Shown: positions 1-11,608 of the stretch, piece by piece | Numbering within the stretch: the stretch's first letter is position 1 | Layout of the letters: every line of letters begins with the position of its first letter | From: Enoplolaimus lenunculus | Lineage: Eukaryota; Nematoda; Enoplea; Enoplida; Thoracostomopsidae | Assembly (NCBI GenBank): GCA_030248215.1 | Contig: JASANG010003345.1 | Span: forward strand, 124,001-188,000 | DNA length: 64,000 nt | Direction: 5' to 3' | Notes under the pieces: model-generated | The model's input: the letters and a program-made list of their open reading frames with translations, nothing else | Database searches by the model: none | Told to the model about the DNA's origin: nothing | Made by a program: the position numbers and the translations under genes

Positions 1-826
1 ACGTCTTAAAGCTGTTGAAAAGATGAATGCTAATATAGGGCGTTGTAAGGAAGTAACTGGGTCTGTCGCCTCGCTATTTATCCAATACTTGGTTCCAATG
101 ACCGGTTAATGCCACGTTGGGGCAAAAAGGGCAAATATGGTCTGCTGTGGTGGCAGCCTCCTCGAGATCGCGGATGCGCGATACCGTATCTTTTGGACTC
201 CTACCAGAAATAGCGCTGGTTGGTTTGCGTTGACTCGGAGCATCTAGACATAGTGTGCCTTAATTCGATACATCCTAAGCCGACCTGACTGTTACATACC
301 TAAATCCACACGACCGTGTGTGTTTCTTGGAAAATGTTGTTGTGGTTGTTTGTTTTTGACGGCTTTTGGTGCATTTTATATCTCCCCATTTCTGTTTTCA
401 GTTCTATCAGTTATTACCAACCGGTATCTAATTTGCATAAAATTTATTCAAATTTCCCCAGCCTCTATGCAATTTACCTCGACCGTTAGCTGAACTTTTC
501 AGCTATAAAAGGAGCTGATAGTACGTCTTTGAAGTGGAGTTGTGGCTTTTGGTTCGTTGCGCTATCAGTTTATCAGTTTTAACGCTTATTTAAACGTTTT
601 CGGAAGCCAGTTCTATTCGGAACTGGCAGTTGGCCCAAATTCAATGCTGAATCTGGCTGCAAATGAGTTTGGCCCAAACCGCCGCGGTGAGCGGTGGCCG
701 ACCGTTCCACCGTCACTGAAGGCGCACGGCTGTCGATTATAACTTTTCCACTTATATAATCTCCAGATTTAAATATAAGTTGTAGATAGCTTAACTATAT
801 TTCCGAATTTTGTATGTTAGATATAC
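1..826. other. Upstream flank, no gene recognised
   Basis: No exon with a recognisable family was found. The only notable site is a good TATA box at 504. A short open frame at 542-742 has no ATG start and no recognisable domain, so it is not called. Confidence 0.4.
504..511 (+). promoter_or_regulatory. TATA box, candidate promoter
   Basis: TATAAAAG lies in a locally GC-richer context, about 850 bases before the ATG of galactosyltransferase copy A. It could be the core promoter of copy A, but a transposon lies between (827-1235), so it could equally belong to an unrecognised repeat. Seen: the motif. Inferred: the promoter role. Confidence 0.3.
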
Positions 827-1235
827 ATTCAAACCAGGCTGTAACCGAATATTCAAAGTTTCCGTTAAAATTCAATGTCCGTTTCCATTTCTGTTATAGA
901 AATACCGGAAATTCTGTTATGTTTATGCTCGAGACTTGTTAAAAATCACGTATACATGTTTTTCACTACAGATGTGCTGCAATTAATTGATCGATATGAA
1001 GTAAAAATTACAAAAATCATCCAAAATCTTAAAAATTTCAGTGTATCCGCTAGTTTTTCTTTAAAATTTTACAAAGCCCGGTAATATTCACTGGCATGCC
1101 TCAATTGTGCGGCCGAAAAATAAAACATCTTTGAAAGTTTTATACTTCAATATCCGTTTTCCATTTCCGTTTCTGTTATTTTGATCACTAACCATTTTCG
1201 TTATTTTTACTACCCGTTTACAGCCTGATTCAAAC
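827..1235. mobile_element. hAT-type non-autonomous element with 8-bp target duplication
   Basis: The element proper is 835-1227 (393 bp). It begins CAGGCTGTAA and ends with the inverse, TTTACAGCCTG. It is flanked on both sides by the same 8 bases, ATTCAAAC (827-834 and 1228-1235). A CAGG start with an 8-bp duplication fits the hAT superfamily. The arms contain imperfect CCGTTTC/CCATTTC simple repeats. No transposase is present. A second, truncated copy lies inverted at 7744-8110, so the two copies flank galactosyltransferase copy A's first exon. Confidence 0.8.
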
Positions 1236-1350
1236 CGTAGAGAATTCGTATATATTTCAGCTAATAGCGCCTGACAAACTAAAATGAGTTTGAGCTGATG
1301 GAAAAAAGTATAGTTGTGGAAATATTTTGACAATCTGAAGCAATCACGCA

Positions 1351-1972
1351 ATGACATTATCAAACAAGCAAGCTGCGATTAGCAAACTATGGCTAGGAAT
1401 GCATGCAGTAGCAATATGCATACTTAGCTTGGTACTAGCTACGCTAGCATGTCAGTTGCTAACGTACGCAGAATGCGTTCGCATTGTCCAATATGCAACT
1501 CCAACGGTAGAATCTATTGCTTACGAAATTTCTGCAACAAACAGACCCACAACAACGAAACCAAAAATCAATATAACAACCACTACTGGAATTCCTAGAA
1601 TTAATTTCAAACAATTACTTACTCGAAACGTAACCCCAATTGAACAATTTACACACGAAGCTGAAATGCGAGCAAAACTTCTCGAGCACAACGCCTTGAT
1701 CGAAACTCGGCGACTTGGCGGCGCGCGGTGGAAGCCAGCATCAGAATGGTTTCACTTCAAAAATATTTATTCAGCAACAAATGCCAGCGATGAGAATGGC
1801 AAAGAGCAAAGGTTGCCGAGTGCCGATGAGCTGGACAGCTCGTTGGAGATGTATAGTGAAAATTTGACCGTTGATCACAATTATACCGGAGTTCTAGTGT
1901 TCTCGAAGAATCGGACAGGAGCCGCTGCGAGTCCCCTGATACGCGAGTGTGATTTGTCACCGTCTGAACTCA
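1351..1972 (+). CDS. Beta-1,4-galactosyltransferase-like copy A, first exon only
   Basis: The exon opens with ATG and encodes a type II membrane anchor (hydrophobic residues about 14-37), then a Thr/Asn-rich stem. It shares with copy C the block LLTxNVTPIxQF, HNALIETRRLGGA and the end ECDLSP, which in copies B and C is spliced to the catalytic exon. A good donor, GTAAG, follows at 1973 in phase 1, as in B and C. Several N-glycosylation sequons (NAS, NLT, NYT, NRT) are visible. No catalytic exons with the conserved DVD or EDDD motifs were found before the decayed last exon at 8760. The locus is therefore a partial copy, although the exon itself is open and may still be transcribed. Confidence 0.7.
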
Positions 1973-3347
1973 GTAAGTTTTCAGCGGCATTTGCTATTTT
2001 ATTATTTTTCCTTCAAACATTACATTCCAATGTATGAGCTGCTTCAAACCTTTAATTAACCCCGTAACCTTCTGTATTTTATGTATTTCTTATATGACAG
2101 AGTGTTCACAAGGCGGTTGAATTGAGCTTGGGTTTGTTGAAGCAATGACCTTTGTCTCCATTTTTGTTCAACAACTGCAACAGATATCAATTTTGCTCGA
2201 GGCCCGTAGCCAGATGGGCCTGGCATAGCCTTCGTTCTGGAACAAGTTTGGCCCAATTTAGCAAAGTATTGAACTAGCGTGTGTAAAATCGATTTGAAAT
2301 CGTTTCATACCCGTCTTTAATCTATTTTCGCCCACCATGTAGTGTAGCATCTTGGAACTGACTACAAGCTTGTTTCAGGCCTCAATTTTTATTACAAGCC
2401 GTCACGCCATTCATCAAGCTTACTTATTATTTTTCCTTTGTAATTCAGTTATAAGACATAAATGCAAATCACACAATAAATTGATCATAAGTTGTCTTTT
2501 GTTAAAAATTTCGTTTTCGATAAATCAAATAATTACTGAATAACGCAACTTTTTGGCAGTGCTTGAGATACAAGCCAATGTTCGTCCAAATCTGGAAGTC
2601 GATTTTCTATCGAAGCCAGTAACAGACCAGTAAATATAGCCTGTGCTAAGAGATTAGCTAAAAAAGTAGCACAATACCGAACTCTAGTTACCAATCTGTC
2701 TAAATCATCTTACCGGTGAAATTTGATACGACCGTATAATATATAAAAGAGCTATAATATATACAGGAAAAAAAACTACAATTTTATACGCATTTACTTT
2801 AATTTGTTTACTTCCGGCAGGCAGAGTTTTTACTGTATCTAAGTCAAGTTCCACACAACGCTTTTAACAAAAGAACCGCTGTCTGGCGTAAGCATACAGT
2901 TTGAGCTTGGCTTTTTGCAGGCGTGATTATATTGGAAAAATAATATCGCTTTGAATGTTGTTTTTTTTGTTTGAATTAACAAAAACCAGGAACGCGACCA
3001 AGATTTTATTTAAGAGGGATATGTAACCTCACAATGAAAGTATTCGACGGGCGAACACAGCGACCGACAACCATATCCGGTAGGTTGTTGTTGTTAAAAG
3101 CATGTCATACCAACGAATTTTTTCGTTATTCCAGGAAATTTGTGGGTATATTTCTAGCCACGCTTGTATGTATCCTGGCAGCGTCGTAATGTTTGATAAT
3201 ACGTTTGGAAGGTTGTTTGTAAGAGATACAAACAATACGAAATAGCTGGGACGTGATTGTAAAAAGTATCGTTTGAAAGTTATTTTATGTAACAGCAAGA
3301 AAAGCTGAAGATATTTTGTAAGATGCGCACTATAGCAAATGCCCATT

Positions 3348-3420
3348 ATATCTGTGTAATTAAAGCTGGAACGCCACACATACGTATTTTTGCCACCGTT
3401 TAAGGCCATTTTATATGCAA
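3348..3420 (+). mobile_element. Helitron-like 5' end, copy 1
   Basis: AATTAAAGCTGGAACGCC followed by ACATACGTATTTTTG is shared with 22083-22160 and 37500-37565. In those copies it is preceded by TCTATAT..., resembling the TC-starting 5' ends of Helitrons. No helicase or 3' hairpin was identified. It is certainly a repeat; the Helitron assignment is tentative. Confidence 0.35.
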
Positions 3421-4364
3421 ATTAAATGTATTACGAAACTTGAACAGATTGACAGATTTTAGTTTACGTGTTGTTCTACAAAAAGATTTTTAGTTGAAAT
3501 GCTACATTTCCGGCCAATACATTTGGTGTCGGCTGCAAATACTGCAACCACGTTGACTAGTATAGTTTTAGCGCCAATCGAAATGTAGTTGAAAGGTAAA
3601 ATTATTGTTTTGTTTAAAATAATTAGGAATATCACTCACTGGTCGAAGTTTACGGTCCAGAATATGTTTGGCTTTCAAGCGTTAAATTAAAAAAATTCAA
3701 GAAAATATACAATAATTCAATTACTTAACAAAAAAATCGGCGTGTCTGGTCCATCGTAATGTGATCAAAATACTAAAAACATTAGCCTATTATATTGAAA
3801 ATATTGTTCCTACTGTACGCTAGTTATATACACTTAATCCGTCGGAAAAATATCGTTCCTGCTGTACGCTGGTTATACTTAATCCGCCGTGAAACCAGCG
3901 GATACAAGACGGATCTGGTGACATAACTTCCAAAAAATTGAGGAGAAAAAAAGACTCCATTGCAGACTTAATCAGCAAACCGGTAAACTGTGGAATTCGA
4001 AAAAAATTTTTCTTGATCGTCACGCCCGTTCGCAAAGAAAAATATTTAAATGACATGATACCCTCTGGAAATGATTCCCTGACTACGCCTGTGGGTCCAG
4101 GAAACCGCATAACTGACCATAAACAGATTCGTTAAGGGTATTACGATGGCTCTTAATATATATGAACCGTACTGATACCGGAGGTTTTAAGGAAATGATA
4201 TTTTGCGTTTAATCTCTAAAGCCTTTGCCTAAAGCTATAAAATCCACAACCAGCGGTCCATATTTTGCCGGAACCGAACGGAGAGTTCTCGTTACCGTGG
4301 CATCCAAGTGCGAGGGAATTTGTTTATAGATCTCCGTACTCCCGTACTCTTTTATTTGCCAATC

Positions 4365-4575
4365 AGTAATACGCTTAGTGCCTGGAGCAGGCAATGGTGG
4401 AACTCCCTCCAAATTCCAGAGTGGGGCCCCCAAACTCGCGAGCCACGCGAGCAAAAAGCCAGACGCATTTTAAAACTTAAGCGGTTTTTGTTTCAACCAG
4501 TTAGGGTGGAGGCCCCTTTAGGGGTGTGGTTCCTCCAAAATAGAGGGTCTGGTGGCTGGCTGCTCCGGCCATGAA
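4365..4575. repeat. GC-rich dispersed repeat, copy 1
   Basis: The core GGTTTTTGTTTCAACCAGTT is followed by a GGGTGGAGGCCCCTTTAGGGG block and preceded by ACTCGCGAGC with GCGAGCAAAAAGC. Related copies lie at 8165-8310, 20350-20540 and 60250-60420. The family contains short CGAAGCGAGC-like direct repeats. Superfamily unknown. Confidence 0.6.
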
Positions 4576-5857
4576 TATGTTTTTTCATAATAAGCAGTGT
4601 TGGTTATTTGTGAAAAAAGTGATTGGATAGGAAAGACTGAGTGTCCGTTTCCGGAAAAAACACGGAAAAATTGAAAAACATGTGCTCGTACGTCAACAAA
4701 TGCTAATACGTTTCTCCAACTATTTTGGAGCTCAACGATTCATTTGTAGATTTTAATACTGTCTAGGTAACATAAATCTGACTACAATTTTTCAATACGG
4801 ATTATATATGTAGTTTTGGTTTCATTTATTCGGCATAGAAAACAGTATACGCGAACCGTATTTTTATTAATTAAAGGAAGCCACTGTAACCCCAAATTAG
4901 ATATAACTGCTAACAACCCAACCGCTGCGTTACTATTTCCGGATATGGATTCCATCCTGAATATTTCCAAGTAGATCCGAAACCATTATGTACAAATCAA
5001 AATGCCTCTCCCATATGGGGCCGGCTAAGGGATGCCTGACTGCTTCTACTTGGCCCGTATTTATCACATGCATATAACCAGTTTTAGCGTTAGCTTTTCA
5101 AACTTGACAAACACCTGCAATTGGGATTGATTGCCAGCAGGTGTGATAAGTGCTACATACATTTGAGAATACGAGCCCTTGACTGAAGTAACCAGAAAAT
5201 GGTTTAACAGATGTTACACGGCCACTTGAACTACCTATTGTCGGACGTCGTTTTTTTATATTTTTAATTAATTTTGTAAACTTAAATTTTTAGACCATAA
5301 TTGGTTCAAAATTGTAAACATTTCACGTTTTTACCATAGTCATTTACAAGATGGAAATAGAAAAGATAGTACTTTAACAGGCTGTCAAGTAACTTGCAGA
5401 AATCAAATAATTTTTTGTTCGCTTAGCTTGCTAGCAACAACATTTAGACGTGGTTATCGCCTCCCCTATGCCCCTATTTTGAGGTTTGAAATTATTTTTC
5501 TTAGCCTCTACGCGATCACTTGTAGGGCTTCAGGCACACACGTACAACGCTGCAATGAGAGGGTGTGGTCCTGATTGATTTGGTTTAAGTATGTTTGCGA
5601 ATAGAATTTCTTGTATTGCAAAGTATCTCTGAGCATTAAAGTACCAAATTTCTGGTATTTCTATAACGAAAACGAACACGGATTTTATCGGAAAATAAAT
5701 CCGCTTACGTCTTGTAATCGGCCATTCTTATTCCTCAATCGTTTAGGGTGAATGCCTCTATCAAACAGCGAGAGCCTTTACGGACGGTTGCTTGAAGAAT
5801 GAGATACGTGGTGCTGTAGCCACCGTAACAAATATTTCTATAACGGTAAATTTTCTC

Positions 5858-6026
5858 TACACTGCAAAAAATGGTGTGTCAAATTGATTCGATTCTGCCA
5901 GAGTCAAACAATGCGAGTAAGTGAGTCGAATTTGACTCTGGCGGTGCCGAATTTGACTCAGTTTGTATAGTCCCGTAGAGCCCATTTCAAAGAGACTCAA
6001 TTTGACTCACCATTTTATGCAGTGTA
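5858..6026. mobile_element. Palindromic MITE with TA target duplication, copy 1
   Basis: The element 5860-6024 starts CACTGCAAAAAATGGTG and ends with the inverse, ending GCAGTG, and is flanked by TA on both sides. The interior is built from GAGTCAAATT/AATTTGACTC blocks, so most of it can fold on itself. TA duplication and long inverted arms fit Tc1/mariner-type MITEs. Copies: 50729-50857 and about 56540-56650. Confidence 0.75.
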
Positions 6027-6399
6027 GCTATTTCTACTATTGTACCGCTAAAATTGCGTTTAGGCTTCTTTGGTAGTATTTACTGCGCTCTGTCATGCTG
6101 GCAGAGATTTCTTGATACGTAACAGGAGGCGCTCAGAATATTAACTCAGCAGCCTTTACGATATTGCCAGAAAAATACTTCACGCCACGATCGCAGCCTT
6201 AAATTAGTTTCGAGAGGGGCTAACTTAACTTTTAAATGTTTTTGGCGAGCGAGAATAGCGAATGAGAAATCACTTCAACCGCTGCCAACCCATTCTACAG
6301 CACAAAACACATACCTTTTTTCGAGTTTTTTCAGCAATTTCGGGAATATATCTTCCCTATTTTGTCTTGGTATACCCTCCTGCGTCACACTTGCCATTT

Positions 6400-6660
6400 C
6401 AACTATCGTTCGGCGCTGAGATTGCTAGCGTTCAAATTGTATTTACCACAAAAAAATCACTAAAACACTTTTGAGAAGTATATATTTACTCTTATAAAAG
6501 CCTGGCATACGATGAAAGGTGATAATTGCGCTTTTATACCCGGCGAAAATATCTATTCAAAAAGAAAGCTAGAAATTTAGAGACTCGATGATTGATTTTT
6601 AACCAGTTTTAGGTTCACATTTTCATTGCTGGTTAGCGAAAACGACGCAATTCTGGGACG
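6400..6660. repeat. Dispersed repeat shared with 9550-9790
   Basis: Both copies contain GCTAGCGTTCAAATTGTATT, then ATGATTGATTTTTAA and GGTTCACATTTTCATTGCTG in the same order and spacing. A second shared block (TATTTGCTAAAATTAGC plus CCGGAG-type repeats) follows here at 6720-7080 but precedes it in the other copy (9030-9360). The two regions are therefore rearranged relative to each other. Confidence 0.6.
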
Positions 6661-7743
6661 ACTGTACGTCATAATTATTGCCGTTATGTGCGTATAAAGA
6701 CAGAAGCGCACGGGCGCTACCGTCAGTGTCCCACCGCCGGTGGTTTGCCTCCGGCGTCCGGCTTCGCTAGACATTCTGCCGGAGGTTGTTGCATTTTCGA
6801 TGACGAAATTTGGCATAATTTTACAAAGTTTATTTGTTTGTGCTTTTTGTGTTAACTTTTGAAACAATTTTGAGGAAAAAAATTGTCGAGATTTCGTTAA
6901 AAATAAAGTGGAAAGTCAAAAGATTTAACGTCTTACAGATATTTGCTAAAATTAGCGAATTAAACATCATCCTAACCGCGTAATTTCGCCTCGCTTCCCC
7001 AGCTTCATCTGCGGCTCCGGCAACATTCGTTGACCCCCTGCTCTGGCTGCAGTATTTTTTACCTTCGGTTGCACCCTAGCTGCCGCCCTTCCACCCGTTC
7101 ACTGGACCACGGGCGACACCGATCCGCTGTGCAGGTTGAAAAATGTTCGCCGCAATTCTTCCGAGTTGAGTAACATTAATATAGTAATAAGATGTGATGG
7201 ACAAACAAGACGAAATTCGAACATGTTTTAGAAGACAAATAACTAATTAAAACCGCTAAGTTCAAAGAAACTACAACTTGCTACAAATACCCCTTTTTCT
7301 AATAAGACCATTAGGACGAGAAAGACAAACTTCACGGAGGTATGAAAACGGTAAAAGTATTAAGTTTATAACTTAATAATAACAAAACCTTCGTCTTATA
7401 AGCAAAAATAGCTTTCTAAGCCTTTTACTGGCCGGGCCCGAAAAATGCTGATTTAGCATATATACTTAAAAGTTTAAATATCGATGCTGCGACCTATGAT
7501 GGCGTCCTGATATTTATCAAATGATAATATCTTTTTTTCATCAGTCATGTAAATATTTTTTACAAATCCTGTTTCAATTTTAACGTCAATTGCATTTTTA
7601 AATCATAAAATATACATCCAATTTTAACTTTTTCAAATACTGCCTCTATTCGAGTACGTTTACTAGGTACACTATTCCGTCTGCGTATGAGAGTAAATTG
7701 TCTATCATCAATTTGTAAACGGAAATGTTCCATAAAAACGTAC

Positions 7744-8110
7744 CAGGGTGTAATCGAAAACGGAAACGGATAGTGATCAAAACGTCCTGAAACGGAAAAC
7801 GGATATCGAAGTATAGAAGTTTCAAAGATGTTTTGTTTTACTGCCTTCACAATTGAGGCATGCCAATCAATATTTGCCGGACTTTGTAAAATTTAAAAGA
7901 AAAAATAGTGGATGCACCGTAATTGTTGAAAATTTTGGTTGAATTTCGTAATTTTCAGTTCATTGCAAACAATTTCAACATATCTGTATGGAAAAATTCC
8001 GATATATACGTTGTTTGCAACTTTTAATCAATTTGATTACTATCCGTTAACGGTACTGTTTCCAAATATGCGTTTTCGGCATTTTGATACCTATATCCGT
8101 TGACAAATTC
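7744..8110. mobile_element. hAT-type element, second copy, inverted and truncated
   Basis: It starts CAGGGTGTAATCG and matches the reverse complement of 835-1227 over at least 180 bases, including GTGATCAAAA, ACGGATAT and TTGAGGCATGCCA. No clean opposite terminus was found, so the right end is truncated or diverged. Confidence 0.6.
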
Positions 8111-8164
8111 CTTCCATATTTTGTGTTGACCTACACATGTCTTGTTGCGTTTCAGATATCCAGG

Positions 8165-8310
8165 GCCCGAGTAGTTACCCCCCATACTCCCATTTAGGAG
8201 TTATAGTCCTAAAGCGGCGCCCACCCTAACCGGTTGAAACAAGAAAACTGCAGGTTTTGAATTGCGCTTGCTTACGTTCGCTTCGCTCGCGAGTTTTTGA
8301 CACTATTCTA
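8165..8310. repeat. GC-rich dispersed repeat, copy 2
   Basis: It contains CACCCTAACCGGTTGAAACA and TTCGCTTCGCTCGCGAG, the reverse complement of copy 1. A further piece of the same family (GGGGACAACCCCCACCCCTG) lies at 8720-8750, immediately before the last exon of copy A. Confidence 0.5.
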
Positions 8311-8759
8311 CTTTGACGCGATTCTTTTAATAGCTTCACACTGGGCGCAGACCTTAAAATGTAAATTACCTGAAATGAAATATTCAAGAACGGTAATAAA
8401 AACAATTTTGGAGTGAGGGGTTCCGTGTACTGTCTCCCCTGCTTGGAACATATGAAGATTGTATAAGCTTTTACCTAAATCATTAGCTGTTCAGCTTCTT
8501 AAGCAGAAAATGTGAAAAAAATCGCGCTTCACTCGAAGTGCGATTTATTTGCAAAAATGGGTTCACTTTCCTGATCCATGATTGTGCAACTTTGTTTGAC
8601 ACTATTTTTGGAACGGTGTCCTCTCAGCTATCAAACCCGAGCGTGAGTGCCGAGCGCGAGCAATTTCAAATCACACACACAGGAATTCTGGATCCGTCTC
8701 TACGTTACGGGCCCCTGCCCAGTAGGTTGGGGACAACCCCCACCCCTGTCTGCTTCGGA

Positions 8760-8941
8760 ACAGCAGTGCTGTTTACAGTATTGCAGCGTTACAAAATCAA
8801 TGGTTTGAACAGTCCGGGAACACTAAACTACACGATCCTCTACGATAAACAGCGGCCATTGTTTGAACACATGGTCATCAATGGTAAACCACCCCCCCCC
8901 GTTGATACCCAAAACGCTCAACAAGCAATGTGTCTTTCGTA
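8760..8941 (+). pseudogene. Decayed last exon of galactosyltransferase copy A
   Basis: The reading frame gives RYKINGLNSPGTLNYTILY, KQRPLFEH and NGKPPPP. It matches the final exon of copies B (22839-22989) and C (46400-46550). Signs of decay: no AG acceptor lies at the expected position before the homologous block; one residue is missing in the HIMVDIGKP segment, read here as HMVINGKP; and the C-terminus runs on for 12 codons past the position where B and C end in GF. With exon 1 at 1351-1972 this is all that remains of copy A. Confidence 0.7.
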
Positions 8942-10582
8942 AAGAAGCAGGGCGAAAATTTGTCTGGGGTTTAGAATGACATGGATAGCGAACCCCAGAC
9001 ACCCGAAACTATGTGCCAAATGGCTTTTCTATCCCAGTTGTTATCAAGGCACAACCGAAGGTCTGCCTTTTGCTCCGGCAGAAAATCCAGTGGAATTTCT
9101 GCCGGAAGTTCTCTACAAATTCGGAAGCGAACCTTTTCTTAGGTTTACAAAAATTGTATTTTGCGGTGTGCTTTTTTTGTTAACGTTTGGTACCGTTTTA
9201 TTGAGTTAATTTTTGGGAGGCATTTTGCAAAAAACATAGGTGAAAACAGAAATTTTTGACAACGCATTTATAGATATTTGCTAAAATTAGCTTATAATTA
9301 AACATATTTTAAATATGACATTTTCATTTCTCTCCGGTTTCACCTCCGGCTCCGACTCATTACGTTTGCCACAAAAGACATGTTATGGTATCTCTAACAG
9401 AATTCCTCTAGTGCTTGGCCCACAACCATTTTGTGCTTGCGATAGGGTAAGTTGCGTACGAAGGTGACCCTTTCAATTCAGCAGCCCCCTGTATCCAAGC
9501 GTATATCGAGCCTAAAAACGCTTCACAAATTCATTTTTACTAACACCGATCCGTTTTCAGACTGCTAGCGTTCAAATTGTATTCCCACACAAACCACGCT
9601 AGAACACTTTCGAAAAGCATATATTCAACCTTATACAAGCCTGACGTACGCCTAATGGTGATAAAATTGCACATTTATACACGGCGAGAATAATTATTCA
9701 AAAAGTTGTAATTTTACAGGTATGATGATTGATTTTTAAGCATTTTTAGGTTCACATTTTCATTGCTGGTAACATAACTGCAATTTTGTACCGACTTACA
9801 TTGCAAAGGTTAGCCGATATCAGCATACAAGACACGGGGTAAACAATCTACTGCCCGTCTACTCGTTCCCAGTACCCCTGGCAGTGCTGTTCCACTTTGT
9901 AAGTTGGAAAAAAATTTGCGACGGAATATGTCATCTTAAAGTATCGAAATAATTGCTGAGTCCGATGGCAAAAATTGCACAAAGCACGATAGTGCTACAT
10001 TTTTTGTTAGCATTACAAAATGACCTTACCTTATCTAAGCTGCCTTATCTCACATGTTGAGGGTCACTCGAATACCTACGTAGCAGCCCTTTGAGGGAGC
10101 AGTCATCTTATAGTAATGTGGAGTTTATACATTGAACGATATTCGATGTTTATTTCATATTAAATTGCAGTGAGTTGATGTTAAATTCAGAATGAGTTGA
10201 ACCACTCAATTTGAGTTGAGACTATCAGCGTTCACAATTGTGTTGTTTATACAACGTATTACGGGTTAATTAGTTAAATCTGAAATTAACTCAACGTAGT
10301 TGACTTATGATTCATCATGATATTAACGCAGGTATTTGTTAACTCGATAGCTGAGTTGATTAATCAACACAATAGAATTTACAGTGGTCGTGCTCAGAGT
10401 TGACGGGTTTGTTTGTTTAACCCGTTTCCACATATTACGTAAGTGTTCTCTATTTTGTAGGAAATGTAATTTAAATCTTGAATTTCACTGAATATTAAAT
10501 GGGCGTAACTAAAACGAGCACGCTCCACAAACGCGCTTTGGACATCTTTCAAGTCAATATGCAAAGTATTAGTAACATACTT
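8942..10582. other. Repeat-rich spacer between copies A and B
   Basis: It holds CCGGAG-type repeats (9030-9120 and 9330-9360), the second copy of the 6400-6660 block (9550-9790), and an ACTCAAC/GTTGAGT-rich stretch with the palindrome GTTGATTAATCAAC (10180-10380). No gene recognised. Confidence 0.45.
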
Positions 10583-11608
10583 GTAGTGAGCCGAATAAGA
10601 GGGAGGAGTAATAATGCGGCGTTCACGTTATAACTGGGGCAGCTTGGAACACGTTTTGTCCAATGTTGATTCGACGTCAACATAAAATTCTGTGATCCGA
10701 ATAGCGGTTATGTAGACCAAATGTAAATGTCATATGACATTGGCTTACAAATCACTGATGTCAAGCGATCATCGTATACAAATAACCATTTGTCATGATA
10801 CTGCGGGACATTTATGCGAATATCATATGATATTCCAAAATTTTACTAAATATCATATGATATTTATACAGGACAATGGAATTTGTGCACGCTAAATAAA
10901 CAGTAAAAAGTCGGATAATGCAGCATAAACGATTTCGCAAGTTGAATTAGCTTCTACGTTTCTGTTTCTCGCTAAGTTTTCCCAAAATATATTCCTAAGT
11001 ACAAATAATTCAAATTTGAAATTTTAGTATCATATGACATTCTACAGGACAATCAAGCTGGTTTACCACAACTTTGCAGACATTTTCAAACATATCATAT
11101 GATACTCGCAGACAATATTTGGAATATCATATGATATTGCAGTACGAACAGTAGATGTCACATCAGGATAGCAGACAATTCAAATTTTTTGAATCTCATA
11201 GCGGATAAACGGTCAGACAAAATGTTACCAGCTATAGTCATAGGGACAAAACGTGTTCCAGGCTGCCCCAGTTATAACGTGAACACCGCATAAGAGGGTC
11301 CCCATTTTGAGTCTCAATCAATAGGAGTCCGTATCTCTAATAAGGGTCAGTAAACGGATAGTCTCTAAATTCTAATAGATTCCGTAAATGTCAATTATCG
11401 CATACATAGTTGTGAAAGTACATTCTTACGTATAACCTTGCATTATCGCTTTTTAATTCAACGAATAGTTGCAATACCTGTTATATCAGTAACGAAGGGC
11501 GCCGGAGTGCGGGCTAAAAATAATAACAGTCCGTAACCAAATAACAGTGGGTGCCCTCTGCAGAGGCCAAATGAATATCAGTCCCCCCTTTCTCTTATTC
11601 GGCTACTA
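10583..11608. mobile_element. TIR element with GTAGTGA-CCGAATAAGAG ends, carrying a nested element
   Basis: The left end reads TAGTGAGCCGAATAAGAG; the right end is its inverse, CTTATTCGGCTACTA. Internal blocks near the ends (CCCCATTTTGAGTC, ATAACAGTCCGTA) recur at 39149-39296 and 44020-44117. Without the nested insertion at 10615-11290 it would be about 350 bp. No coding capacity. Superfamily not determined. Confidence 0.7.
10612..11293. mobile_element. PIF/Harbinger-type MITE with CATATG palindromes and TAA duplication
   Basis: The element is 10615-11290 (676 bp). Its inverted ends, TGCGG(C/T)GTTCACGTTA and on for about 45 bases, differ at two or three positions. TAA flanks both sides (10612-10614 and 11291-11293). 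The related sequence at about 39165-39190 has the uninterrupted site GTAATAAGAG, which confirms the boundaries. The interior repeats ATCATATGATAT and TGTCATATGACA palindromes. A 3-bp TAA duplication is typical of PIF/Harbinger. No transposase. Confidence 0.85.

Larger units (their letters stand above)
1973..8759. other. Transposon mosaic where the middle exons of copy A should be
   Basis: I looked here for counterparts of exons 2-5 of copies B and C (GGMWKP, IIIPYRDR, FHDVDLIP, WGWGAEDDD) and saw none. The stretch holds a GC-rich repeat (4365-4575), a palindromic TA-duplicating element (5860-6024), a repeat block shared with 9550-9790 (6400-6660), Gly/Pro-rich-looking CCGGAG simple repeats (6720-6790 and 6985-7080), and a hAT-type copy (7744-8110). 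The rest, about 2100-3300, 3420-4360 and 4600-5850, shows nothing I recognise. Confidence 0.5.

Noticed and set aside
3029-3409. 126-codon minus-strand frame with hydrophobic segments
   Set aside because: Its 5' part overlaps the dispersed Helitron-like block shared with 22083 and 37500, and it has no family match.
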